From: Streptomyces sp. KL109B
GTDB taxonomy: Bacteria > Actinomycetota > Actinomycetes > Streptomycetales > Streptomycetaceae
DNA length: 64,000 nt
Direction of reading: 5' to 3'
Assembly (NCBI RefSeq): GCF_030766935.1
Contig: NZ_JASERL010000012.1
Location: forward strand, 124,001-188,000
The notes beneath the pieces were generated by a model. It was not told where the DNA came from. It made no database searches and worked only from the letters and a program-made list of their open reading frames with translations. Both the position numbers and the translations under genes were made by a program. The number at the start of each line of letters is the position of its first letter. Position 1 is the stretch's first letter. Positions 16,840 to 24,422 of this stretch are shown here, one piece after another.

Positions 16840-18314
16840 TTCGCGGTGTCCTTTCCGCCGTTCGTACGCTTCCACCAGTCGCGGAACGGTTCCGCGGGCA
16901 CCTTCGGCAGGTCGCGGGTCGCCGTCCACGCCTTGCCGGGGCCCGGCACCGTACGCGGGTGGAAGCGGCGGGTGCGGGAGGCCAGGCGTTGTCCTGTGGC
17001 GAGGGCGGCCGGGTGGGTGAAGGCCCAGGTGGCGGCGCGCATCGCGGCGCGTTCGGCGGCGTGGCCCTTGGCGGGGCGGAGCATGACCTTGTTGCCGTTG
17101 CGCGTGGCCGGGCCGCCCGCGACGACCCGCTCGCGCAGATGCACCAGCACCTCGGGGATGTCGATGGCGACGGGACACACCTCGTAGCAGGCGCCGCACA
17201 GCGACGAGGCGTACGGCAGCGAGGCGTCGATCTCGCTCTGGGTGCCCCGGAGTTGGGGGCTGAGGATGGCGCCGATCGGGCCCGGATAGACCGAGCCGTA
17301 CGCGTGGCCGCCCGCGCGCTCGTACACGGGGCAGACATTGAGGCAGGCCGAGCAGCGGATGCAGCGCAGCGCCTGGCGGCCGACCTCGTCGGCGAGGGTG
17401 TCGGTGCGGCCGTTGTCGATGAGGACGAGGTGGAAGGTGTGCGGCCCGTCGGAGTCGGTGGTGCCCGTCCAGGTGGAGGTGTACGGGTTCATGCGCTCGG
17501 CCGTGGAGGAGCGGGGGAGCGTCTGGAGGAAGACCTCCAGGTCCTGCCAGGTCGGCACGATCTTCTCGATGCCGACGACGGAGATGAGTGTCTCGGGGAG
17601 CGTGAGACACATGCGGCCGTTGCCCTCGGACTCGACGACGACGAGGGTGCCGGTCTCGGCGACCATGAAGTTGGCGCCGGAGATGCCGATCTTAGCGCGC
17701 AGGAACTTCTCGCGCAGGTGCAGGCGCGCCGCCTCGGCGAGCTCGGCGGGTGTGTCGGTGAGGTTCTCCGGGGCCGGACGGCCCCAACTCCCCATCTCCT
17801 TCTCGAAGATGTCGCGGATCTCGCCGCGGTTGCGGTGGATGGCGGGGACGAGGATGTGCGAGGGCCTGTCGTGGCCGAGCTGGACGATCAGCTCGGCGAG
17901 GTCGGTCTCGTAGGCATTGATGCCCTCGGCCTCCAGGTGCTCGTTGAGGCCGATCTCCTGGGTGGCCATCGACTTGACCTTGACGACCTCCGACTCGCCG
18001 GTCTCCCGGACGAGCCCGGTCACGATCCGGTTGGCCTCGTCGGCGTCCCGCGCCCAGTGCACGGTGCCGCCGGCGGCCGTGACGGACTCCTCCAGCTTCA
18101 GGAGGTAGTGCTCCAGGTGGTGGAGGGTGTGGTCCTTGATCTCTTTGCCGGCCTGGCGCAGCCGCGCCCAGTCGTCCAGCTCCGAGACCGCGCGTGCGCG
18201 CTTGTCGCGGATGGTGTGCGTGGCGTGCTTCAGGTTGGCGCGCAGGGTGGTGTCGCGTACGGCGTCGTGCGCGGCCTTCGGGAAGGCCGGCATCCCGACG
18301 AATGTGCCGCTCAT
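16836..18314 (-). CDS. lutB: Lactate utilization protein B (iron-sulfur subunit)
   Basis: A 492-aa protein with an N-terminal LUD domain (ISGANFMVAETGTLVVVESE) and two ferredoxin-like 4Fe-4S clusters, CIRCSACLNVCPVY and CGACYEVCPVAIDIP, around residues 325-385. It is the electron-transfer core of LutABC. Its ATG overlaps the lutA stop by 4 bp. In this locus it most likely consumes the L-lactate formed when rhamnose-derived lactaldehyde is oxidised. Confidence 0.94.
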   Translation of the reverse strand: MSGTFVGMPAFPKAAHDAVRDTTLRANLKHATHTIRDKRARAVSELDDWARLRQAGKEIKDHTLHHLEHYLLKLEESVTAAGGTVHWARDADEANRIVTGLVRETGESEVVKVKSMATQEIGLNEHLEAEGINAYETDLAELIVQLGHDRPSHILVPAIHRNRGEIRDIFEKEMGSWGRPAPENLTDTPAELAEAARLHLREKFLRAKIGISGANFMVAETGTLVVVESEGNGRMCLTLPETLISVVGIEKIVPTWQDLEVFLQTLPRSSTAERMNPYTSTWTGTTDSDGPHTFHLVLIDNGRTDTLADEVGRQALRCIRCSACLNVCPVYERAGGHAYGSVYPGPIGAILSPQLRGTQSEIDASLPYASSLCGACYEVCPVAIDIPEVLVHLRERVVAGGPATRNGNKVMLRPAKGHAAERAAMRAATWAFTHPAALATGQRLASRTRRFHPRTVPGPGKAWTATRDLPKVPAEPFRDWWKRTNGGKDTAK

Positions 18315-19084
18315 GACAGGGGCTCCTCTTCGGTGCCGGCCAGGATCTCGGCGATGTGGACGGGGCGCATGCCGACGTTCAGGCGGGTCATGGTGCCGCC
18401 GATGTGCATCAGGCAGGAGTTGTCGGCGGCGCACAGCACGTCCGCGCCGGTCGACTCGGCGTTGCGCACCTTGTCGGCGCCCATGGCCGACGACACGTCC
18501 GCGTTCTTGACGGCGAAGGTGCCGCCGAAGCCGCAGCACTCGGCCGCACCCGGCAGCTCGGCGAGCTCAAGTCCCTTGACCTTGCTGAGGAGTTGGGTGG
18601 GGCGGTCGCCGAGACCGAGGGAGCGCAGGCCGTGGCAGGTGGGGTGGTAGGTCACTTTGTGCGGGTAGTACGCGCCGACGTCGGTGACCTTCAGTACGTC
18701 GACGAGGAACTCGGTGAGTTCGTACGTCTTGGGAACGACCGGCGCGAGGGTGGTGGCGAGCGCGGTGCCACGCCCCTCCGCGCGCGCCCGCTCGCCCATC
18801 CGCGGGTACAGCTCGCGGACCATCGCCGCGCAGGATCCGGACGGCGTGATGATTGCGTCGTAATCACCCGCGGCGAGACCGGGTCCGAAGGTGTCGGCGT
18901 AGTGGGTGGCCAGCGGCTCGGCCTCGCGGCGGTAACCGGTGTTGTAGTGCGGCTGGCCGCAGCAGGTCTGCGCCGCCGGGAAGTCGACCTCCACGCCCAG
19001 CCGGTTCAGGAGCTTCACGACGGCGCGGCCCGTGTCCGGGTAGAGCGTGTCGTTGACACAGGTCAGGAAGAGTGCGACACGCAT
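18311..19084 (-). CDS. lutA: Lactate utilization protein A (CCG-domain subunit)
   Basis: A 257-aa protein with two cysteine-rich CCG domains (TCCGQPHYNTG near residue 40 and ECCGFGGTF near residue 190), as in glycolate oxidase GlcF and heterodisulfide reductase subunits. Start ATG at 19084, with AAGGGG upstream. A GTGACC-N17-TACGCT promoter-like pair on this strand (19150-19122) overlaps the rhaB stop, so lutABC may be transcribed both from rha and on its own. Confidence 0.92.
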   Translation of the reverse strand: MRVALFLTCVNDTLYPDTGRAVVKLLNRLGVEVDFPAAQTCCGQPHYNTGYRREAEPLATHYADTFGPGLAAGDYDAIITPSGSCAAMVRELYPRMGERARAEGRGTALATTLAPVVPKTYELTEFLVDVLKVTDVGAYYPHKVTYHPTCHGLRSLGLGDRPTQLLSKVKGLELAELPGAAECCGFGGTFAVKNADVSSAMGADKVRNAESTGADVLCAADNSCLMHIGGTMTRLNVGMRPVHIAEILAGTEEEPLS

Positions 19085-19121
19085 CGGGGCCCCTTCGGCT
19101 TGTCGATCATCGGTCGGGTGC

Positions 19122-19150
19122 AGCGTACGTCGTGGGCGGGGGCGGGTCAC
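19122..19150 (-). promoter_or_regulatory. Candidate lutABC promoter
   Basis: On the minus strand GTGACC (19150-19145) and TACGCT (19127-19122) are 17 bp apart, a good match to the Streptomyces HrdB type, about 38 bp before the lutA start. The -35 hexamer overlaps the rhaB stop codon. Confidence 0.4.
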
Positions 19151-20595
19151 GGGGTGTGGACACGTGCCGCCGCGGCGTCCCACGCGGCCCGGTCGCCGCG
19201 CGGCTGGTAGCGCGCGAGCGGCTGTGTGTCGGCGACGAGCCGGCGCATCGCGGCCCGGTCACCGAGGACACCGTCGGCCCGTGCCTGCACGAGTACGTTG
19301 CCCAGCGCGGCGCCCTCCGCGGGGCCCGCCACGACGGGCAACCCGCAGGCGTCCGCGGTGAGTTGGCACAGCAGGGGGTTGCGGGCGCCGCCGCCGACGA
19401 TGTGCACGACGTCGACCGGCTGGTCGGCGAGGCGGGCGGCGTCCTCGATGGCGCGGCGGTGGGCGAGGGCGAGCGAGTCGAGGATGCAGCGGGTGACCTC
19501 GGCGCGGGTACGGGGTTCCGGCTGGCCGGTGGCGCGGCAGGCGGCGGCGATGCGGTCCGGCATGCCGCCGGGCGGGAGGAAGGCGGGGTCGCCGGCGTCG
19601 ACGACGGAGCGGAGGGGGGTGGCCTTCGCTCCGTCGTCGAGGAGGTGGGTCAAGTCCGGTTCATTCCAGGCGCGTTGGCATTCCTGGAGGAGCCACAGGC
19701 CCATGATGTTGCGGAGGTAGCGGACCGTGCCGTCGATGCCGAGCTCGTTCGTGAAGTTCGCGGCGCGGCTGTCCTCCGTGAGGACCGGGGCGTCCAGTTC
19801 GAGGCCCGCGAGGGACCAGGTGCCGGTGCAGATGTACGCGAAGTTCGGCTCGGTGGCCGGGACGGCGGCGACGGCCGACGCGGTGTCGTGCGAGGCGACG
19901 GTGGTGACGGGGACCGGGCCCGTGAGGCCGGTCTCGGCGAGGACGTGCGGGAGGAGGTGGCCGGCCGGGTCGCCGGGGCGGCGGAGTGGGGCGAAGAGGT
20001 CCAGGTCGATGTCCGCGCGGGCCGCGATGTCGTGGGACCAGTCGCCGGTGCGGGGGTCGATGAGCTGGGTGGTGGAGGCGTTGGTGAGTTCGGTGCCTTG
20101 GTGGCCGGTCAGCCAGTAGGTGAGGAGGTCGGGGATGAGGAGGAGGCGGTGGGCGGCGGCGAGTTGGGGGGTGCCGCGGGCGGCGGTCAGCTGGTAGATC
20201 GTGTTGAACGGGACGTACTGGAGGCCGGTGGCGGCGTACAGCTCCGCCGGGGGGATCTTCGCCCACAGTCGCTCGGCGGTGCGGTCGTCCGTGCGGGTGT
20301 CGCGGTAGTGGTACGGGTTGCCGAGGAGGGTGCCGTCCGCGGCGAGGAGGCCGTAGTCGACGGCCCAGCTGTCGATGCCGACGGAGCGGATCGGGGTGCC
20401 GGTTCGGCGGAGGCCGTCCAGGATGCCGGTGTAGAGGGCGAGGATGTTCCAGTGCAGGCCGTCGGGGGTGCGGGCGGGGGTGTTCGCGAAACGGTGGGAC
20501 TCCGTCAGGGTGAGGGTGTCCGGCGTGACGTCGGCCGTCATGACCCGGCCGCTGGAGGCGCCCAGGTCTATCGCGGCGTAGGGGGTGGTGGGCAT
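19147..20595 (-). CDS. rhaB: Rhamnulokinase
   Basis: A 482-aa FGGY-family sugar kinase phosphorylating L-rhamnulose at C1. The N terminus YAAIDLGASSGRVMTADV and substrate segment VGIDSWAVDYGLL are RhaB-like. The C-terminal domain has TGTWSLAGLE and IVGGGARNPLLC for ATP binding. ATG at 20595 with AAAGG upstream. The frame stays open upstream through the aldolase region in another frame, a GC-content artefact. A 314-bp repeat-rich spacer separates it from the aldolase gene. Confidence 0.93.
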   Translation of the reverse strand: MPTTPYAAIDLGASSGRVMTADVTPDTLTLTESHRFANTPARTPDGLHWNILALYTGILDGLRRTGTPIRSVGIDSWAVDYGLLAADGTLLGNPYHYRDTRTDDRTAERLWAKIPPAELYAATGLQYVPFNTIYQLTAARGTPQLAAAHRLLLIPDLLTYWLTGHQGTELTNASTTQLIDPRTGDWSHDIAARADIDLDLFAPLRRPGDPAGHLLPHVLAETGLTGPVPVTTVASHDTASAVAAVPATEPNFAYICTGTWSLAGLELDAPVLTEDSRAANFTNELGIDGTVRYLRNIMGLWLLQECQRAWNEPDLTHLLDDGAKATPLRSVVDAGDPAFLPPGGMPDRIAAACRATGQPEPRTRAEVTRCILDSLALAHRRAIEDAARLADQPVDVVHIVGGGARNPLLCQLTADACGLPVVAGPAEGAALGNVLVQARADGVLGDRAAMRRLVADTQPLARYQPRGDRAAWDAAAARVHTP

Positions 20596-20652
20596 GTGGT
20601 GGCCTTTGAGGGGGTGGGTGGGGTGTTGGTGTTGGTGTGTGGCGGGTGGCCG

Positions 20653-20770
20653 TGGTTGGGGTGCGCGGTTCCCCGCGCCCCCAAGCGACGGGGCCCGGGG
20701 CGGGGGAGTGGTGTGTGGCGGTCGATCGGGGTTGGGGTGCGCGGTTCCCCGCGCCCCCAAGCGACGGGGC
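20653..20770. repeat. Two 41-bp direct repeats with hairpin
   Basis: Identical 41-bp units at 20653-20693 and 20730-20770, 77 bp apart, each starting GGTTGGGGTGCGCGG and ending CAAGCGACGGGGC. Inside each, GGGGTGCGCG can pair with CGCGCCCC around TTCCC, giving a strong stem. Such GC-rich units recur between genes in Streptomyces chromosomes. Two exact copies in tandem suggest recent duplication. Confidence 0.7.
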
Positions 20771-20812
20771 TGGGCGTGCAGTCCCCTCCCCGCCCCCGGT
20801 TTTTGGAGCCCC

Positions 20813-20850
20813 TGCGGCGATTGAGCAGCGGGGGCCGGGGCGGAGCCCCG
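20813..20850. repeat. Streptomyces-type interspersed GC-rich repeat, copy 1
   Basis: Contains GAGCCCC, GGCGATTGAG, GCGGGG and CCGGGGCGGAGCCCCG in that order. The last part forms a GGGGC-GGA-GCCCC hairpin. The same ordered blocks appear inverted at 44417-44466, where they overlap a gene end. Confidence 0.55.
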
Positions 20851-20909
20851 TGCGGGTGGGCTGAGTCGGACGGGGTGCGCCCACCCGTACGGGTCAGCCC
20901 CCGGAGGGG

Positions 20910-22949
20910 TCAGCGGAGGAAGGCCGCCGCGACGCCCGCGTCGACCGGGATGTGCAACCCCGTCGTGTGCGTGAGGTCGCCACCCGTAAGCGCGAAGACC
21001 GCGTTCGCCACGTGTTCCGGAAGCACCTCCCGCTTCAAAAGGGTCCGCTGCGCGTAGAACTCGCCCAGCTTCTCCTCCTCCACCCCGTACACCGCCGCCC
21101 GCTTCGCACCCCAGCCCCCCGCGAAGATGCCGGAACCGCGCACCACCCCGTCCGGGTTGACCCCGTTCACGCGGATGCCGTCGCCACCCAACTCGGCCGC
21201 CAGCAGCCGCACTTGGTGCGCCTGGTCCGCCTTCGTCGCCGAGTACGCCACATTGTTCGGACCCGCGAACACCGCGTTCTTCGACGCGATGTAGACGATG
21301 TCGCCGCCCATGCCCTGCGCCCGCATCACCCGCGCCGCCTCCCGCGACACCAGGAAGGAACCGCGCGCCATGATGTCGTGCTGGAGGTCCCAGTCCTTGG
21401 CCGTGGTCTCCAGGAGCGGCTTCGAGATGGAGATGCCCGCGTTGTTGACGACGAGGTCGACCCCGCCGAAGGCCAGCGCCGCCGCCTTGAAGGCGTCCGC
21501 GATCTGCTCCTCCGACGTGACGTCGACCGTGACCGCCACCGCCTTGTCGGGGCCGCCCAACTCCTCGGCCACCGCCGCCGCGCCGTCCGCGTTGAGATCC
21601 GCGACCACGACACACGCGCCCTCCGCGACGAGCCGGTGCGCGATCGCCTTGCCGATGCCGGAGCCCGCGCCCGTCACCAACGCCACCCGCGTCGCGAGCG
21701 GCTTCGGCTTCGGCATGCGCTGGAGCTTGGCCTCCTCCAACGCCCAGTACTCGATGCGGAACTTCTCCGACTCCTCGATCGGCGCGTACGTCGACACCGC
21801 TTCCGCGCCGCGCATCACGTTGATGGCGTTGAGGTAGAACTCGCCCGCCACCCGCGCCGTCTGCTTGTCCTTGCCGAAGGAGAACATGCCGACACCCGGC
21901 ACGAGCACGATCGCCGGGTCCGCGCCGCGCATCGCGGGGGAGTCGGGCGTCGCGTGCCGCTCGTAGTACGCCGCGTACTCCTCGCGGTACTCGGCGTGCA
22001 GCTCCTTCAACCGCTCGGCCACCGCGTCGAGTTCGGCCGTCGGCGGCAGGTCGAGGACGAGCGGGCGGACCTTCGTACGAAGGAAGTGGTCGGGGCAGGA
22101 CGTGCCGAGCGCCGCCAGGCGCGGGTGTTCGGCCGACGCCAGGAAGTCGAGGACGGCGCCCGAGTCGTCGAAGTGGCCCACCTGCGGGCGGTCCGTGGAC
22201 GCCAACCCCCGGATGAGCGGCGCGAGTTCGGCCGCCCGCGCCCGGCGCTCGGCCGCGCCCAACGCCGCGTAACCCTCGATGACCGGGCCGAACGGCTCCT
22301 CCTTGCCGCGCTCGGCGAGGAACGTCTCGGCGGTGCGGATGATGAAGAGGGAGTTCGCCTCGCACTCCCGCGCCGTGTCGCCCCACGCCGTGATGCCGTG
22401 GCCGCCGAGTACGCAGCCGATGGCCTCCGGGTTCGCGGCCTTGATCTCGGCGATGTCCAGGCCGAGTTGGAAGCCGGGGCGCCGCCACGGCACCCACACG
22501 ACCTTCTCGCCGAAGCACTCGGCGGTCAGCTTCTCCCCGTCGGCGGCGCAGGCGAGCGCGATACCGGAGTCCGGGTGCAGGTGGTCGACGTGCGCCGCGT
22601 CCACCAGGCCGTGCATGGCCGTGTCGATGGACGGCGCGGCGCCGCCCTTGCCGTGCAGGCAGTAGTCGAACGCGGCGACCATCTCGTCCTCGCGGTCCAC
22701 GCCCGGGTAGACCTCGGTCAGCGCCCTGAGCCGGTCGACCCGGAGGGCCGCGAGCCCGGCCTCCTTGAGCGTGCCCAGGTCGCCGCCCGAGCCCTTGACC
22801 CACATCAGCTCGACGTCGCCGCCGGTGACCGGGTCGGTCTCGGTGCCCTTGGCGGAGGTGTTGCCGCCGGCGTAGTTGGTGTTGCGGGGGTCGGCGCCGA
22901 GCCGGTTCGAGCGGTCGAGAAGGGCGGCGACCTGAGGGTGCGTAGCCAT
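20910..22949 (-). CDS. rhaEW: Bifunctional rhamnulose-1-phosphate aldolase / lactaldehyde dehydrogenase
   Basis: A 679-aa fusion. Residues ~1-410 form a class II aldolase with zinc-ligand histidines in HVDHLHPDSG and GGHGITAWG. Residues ~425-679 form a short-chain dehydrogenase with TGAGSGIGKAIA, VNNAGIS and catalytic YSATKAD. The same fusion in Bacillus (RhaEW) splits rhamnulose-1-phosphate into dihydroxyacetone phosphate and L-lactaldehyde and oxidises the aldehyde to L-lactate. AGGA lies 6 nt before the ATG. Downstream lutABC would finish lactate to pyruvate. Confidence 0.93.
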   Translation of the reverse strand: MATHPQVAALLDRSNRLGADPRNTNYAGGNTSAKGTETDPVTGGDVELMWVKGSGGDLGTLKEAGLAALRVDRLRALTEVYPGVDREDEMVAAFDYCLHGKGGAAPSIDTAMHGLVDAAHVDHLHPDSGIALACAADGEKLTAECFGEKVVWVPWRRPGFQLGLDIAEIKAANPEAIGCVLGGHGITAWGDTARECEANSLFIIRTAETFLAERGKEEPFGPVIEGYAALGAAERRARAAELAPLIRGLASTDRPQVGHFDDSGAVLDFLASAEHPRLAALGTSCPDHFLRTKVRPLVLDLPPTAELDAVAERLKELHAEYREEYAAYYERHATPDSPAMRGADPAIVLVPGVGMFSFGKDKQTARVAGEFYLNAINVMRGAEAVSTYAPIEESEKFRIEYWALEEAKLQRMPKPKPLATRVALVTGAGSGIGKAIAHRLVAEGACVVVADLNADGAAAVAEELGGPDKAVAVTVDVTSEEQIADAFKAAALAFGGVDLVVNNAGISISKPLLETTAKDWDLQHDIMARGSFLVSREAARVMRAQGMGGDIVYIASKNAVFAGPNNVAYSATKADQAHQVRLLAAELGGDGIRVNGVNPDGVVRGSGIFAGGWGAKRAAVYGVEEEKLGEFYAQRTLLKREVLPEHVANAVFALTGGDLTHTTGLHIPVDAGVAAAFLR

Positions 22950-23001
22950 GAGAATTCCTAAATCCCTGAGGAGGTACGGGTGTTGGACTGACTGGTGACG
23001 G

Positions 23002-24168
23002 TTACGCGCCCCACCCCGCCTGCTCCCCACCGACCCGCTCCGCCACGATCCGCTCCTGCCACCCGGACGCCGCGTACCCGGCCACCGGATCCGCCGCGAG
23101 CCCCCGCTCCGTACGCCACTCGGCCAGCAGCGGCCGCACATCGGTGTTGTACGCGTCCATGATCACGGAGTTCGCGGTCAGCACGTCGCCCGCCGCCTGC
23201 GCCGCGCCCAGCGCCTCCCGGTCCACGAGCAGCGCCTTCGCCGTGGCCTCCTGCACGTTCATCACGGAGCGGATGACCGCCGGGATCTTCGCCTCGATGT
23301 TGTGGCACTGGTCGAGCATGAACGCCACGTTCGTCGCCGGGTCGAAGCCGCCGTTCTTCGCGACCTCGTGCAGGATGCGGAACAGCTGGAACGGGTCGGC
23401 GGAGCCCACCATCAGGTCGTCGTCCGCGTAGAAGCGGGAGTTGAAGTCGAAGCCGCCGAGTTTCCGCTCGCGCAGCAGCAGCGCCACGATGAACTCGATG
23501 TTCGTGCCCGGCGCGTGGTGCCCCGTGTCGACCACGACCTGCGCCTTGTCGCCGAGCTTCAGGCACTGCAGGTACGAGGTGCCCCAGTCCGGCACGTCCG
23601 TCGTGTAGAAGGCCGGCTCGAAGAACTTGTACTCCAGGAGCAGCCGTTGGTCGTCGCCGAGGCGTTCGTAGACGGTGGCGAGGGACTCGGCGAGGCGATC
23701 CTGGCGGGCCACGATGTCGTCCTGGCCGGGGTAGTTGGTGCCGTCGGCGAGCCAGATCTTCAGGTCCTTGGACCCCGTCGCGTCCATGATGTCGACGCAC
23801 TCCAGGAGGTGGTCGACCGCCTTGCGGCGCACCGCCGGGTCCGGGTGGCACACGCTGCCGAGCTTGTAGTCGTCGTCCTGGAAGGTGTTGGAGTTGACGG
23901 TGCCCAACTCGACGCCGCGCTCCTTCGCGTACGCCGAGAGCGCCGCGTAGTCGTCGACCTTGTCCCACGGGATGTGCAGCGCGACCTTCGGGGCGATGCC
24001 GGTGAATTCGTGCACCTTCGCCGCGTCGTCGAGCTTCTCGTGGGGTGTGCGGGGCACACCGGCCTGGGCGAACACCTTGAACCGGGTGCCGGAGTTGCCG
24101 TAGCCCCAGGACGGCGTCTCGATCCGCTGGTTGGCGAGTGCGGCCTTCACGGCAGCGATGTCAGGCAT
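23002..24168 (-). CDS. rhaI: L-rhamnose isomerase
   Basis: A 388-aa isomerase of the Pseudomonas/Rhizobium-type RhaI family (TIM barrel, Mn-dependent), converting L-rhamnose to L-rhamnulose. Metal-binding segments are visible: LLEYKFFEPAFYTTDVPDWG, VVDTGHHAPGTNIEF and GGFDFNSRFYADDDLMVG. The ATG at 24168 with AGAGG 5 nt upstream is preferred to the in-frame GTG two codons earlier. First gene of the leftward catabolic operon, divergent from the importer. Confidence 0.94.
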   Translation of the reverse strand: MPDIAAVKAALANQRIETPSWGYGNSGTRFKVFAQAGVPRTPHEKLDDAAKVHEFTGIAPKVALHIPWDKVDDYAALSAYAKERGVELGTVNSNTFQDDDYKLGSVCHPDPAVRRKAVDHLLECVDIMDATGSKDLKIWLADGTNYPGQDDIVARQDRLAESLATVYERLGDDQRLLLEYKFFEPAFYTTDVPDWGTSYLQCLKLGDKAQVVVDTGHHAPGTNIEFIVALLLRERKLGGFDFNSRFYADDDLMVGSADPFQLFRILHEVAKNGGFDPATNVAFMLDQCHNIEAKIPAVIRSVMNVQEATAKALLVDREALGAAQAAGDVLTANSVIMDAYNTDVRPLLAEWRTERGLAADPVAGYAASGWQERIVAERVGGEQAGWGA

Positions 24169-24209
24169 GTCCACCTCTGACTTTGACTCTGGCTCGGTTC
24201 AGACGGCTC

Positions 24210-24221
24210 TGAATCGATTCA
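24210..24221. promoter_or_regulatory. LacI-type operator at the rhaI promoter
   Basis: Perfect 12-bp palindrome TGAATCGATTCA. It lies 12 nt downstream of a minus-strand promoter, TTGACG (24261-24256) and TAGCTT (24238-24233) with a 17-bp spacer, so it covers the expected transcription start. Related sites lie at 24378-24389, 32622-32633 and 32723-32734. Confidence 0.75.
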
Positions 24222-24232
24222 CTTCGCAGGCG

Positions 24233-24261
24233 AAGCTAACCCCGTGCGCAAGGGGCGTCAA
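24233..24261 (-). promoter_or_regulatory. rhaI promoter
   Basis: TTGACG and TAGCTT on the minus strand, spacer 17 bp, about 65 nt upstream of the rhaI start, with an operator palindrome directly after the -10. Very close to the HrdB consensus. Confidence 0.65.
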
Positions 24262-24333
24262 GAGGGTGTGCGGCACCTTCTTCGCGTTACTGAATCGTTC
24301 TGTGCGTAGCGGGAGTCCGGCGGTTCCAACCCC

Positions 24334-24389
24334 TTGACCTGCGGCGAGCGGCCTGGCTAGCTTCCGGAACGTTTCACTGAAACATTTCA
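24334..24389 (+). promoter_or_regulatory. Importer operon promoter with operator
   Basis: TTGACC (24334-24339) and TAGCTT (24358-24363) are 18 bp apart. TGAAACATTTCA (24378-24389, dyad TGAAA-N2-TTTCA) starts 15 nt after the -10. The layout mirrors the divergent rhaI promoter. A half-site-like TGAATCG at 24291-24297 lies between the two promoters. Confidence 0.65.
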
Positions 24390-24422
24390 CGCCGGGTGCC
24401 CTTCGACCCCTGGAGACCTGTC

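Larger units (their letters stand above)
20596..20909. other. 314-bp non-coding spacer between rhaB and the aldolase gene
   Basis: No gene is supported here. It holds two 41-bp direct repeats (20653-20693, 20730-20770) and one copy of a Streptomyces-type GC-rich repeat (about 20813-20850), all with stem-loop potential. If rhaB is transcribed from the rhaI promoter, the message must pass these structures, so they may lower rhaB and lut expression relative to rhaI. Confidence 0.6.

Noticed and set aside
16192..17610. 472-codon frame containing LutC with a long N-terminal extension
   Set aside because: The extension is LutB in another frame; LutC starts at the GTG overlapping the lutB stop.
19147..22803. 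Apparent 1218-residue fusion upstream of rhamnulokinase
   Set aside because: Upstream part is the aldolase gene in a wrong frame plus the repeat spacer; RhaB begins at its own ATG with a ribosome site and normal length.
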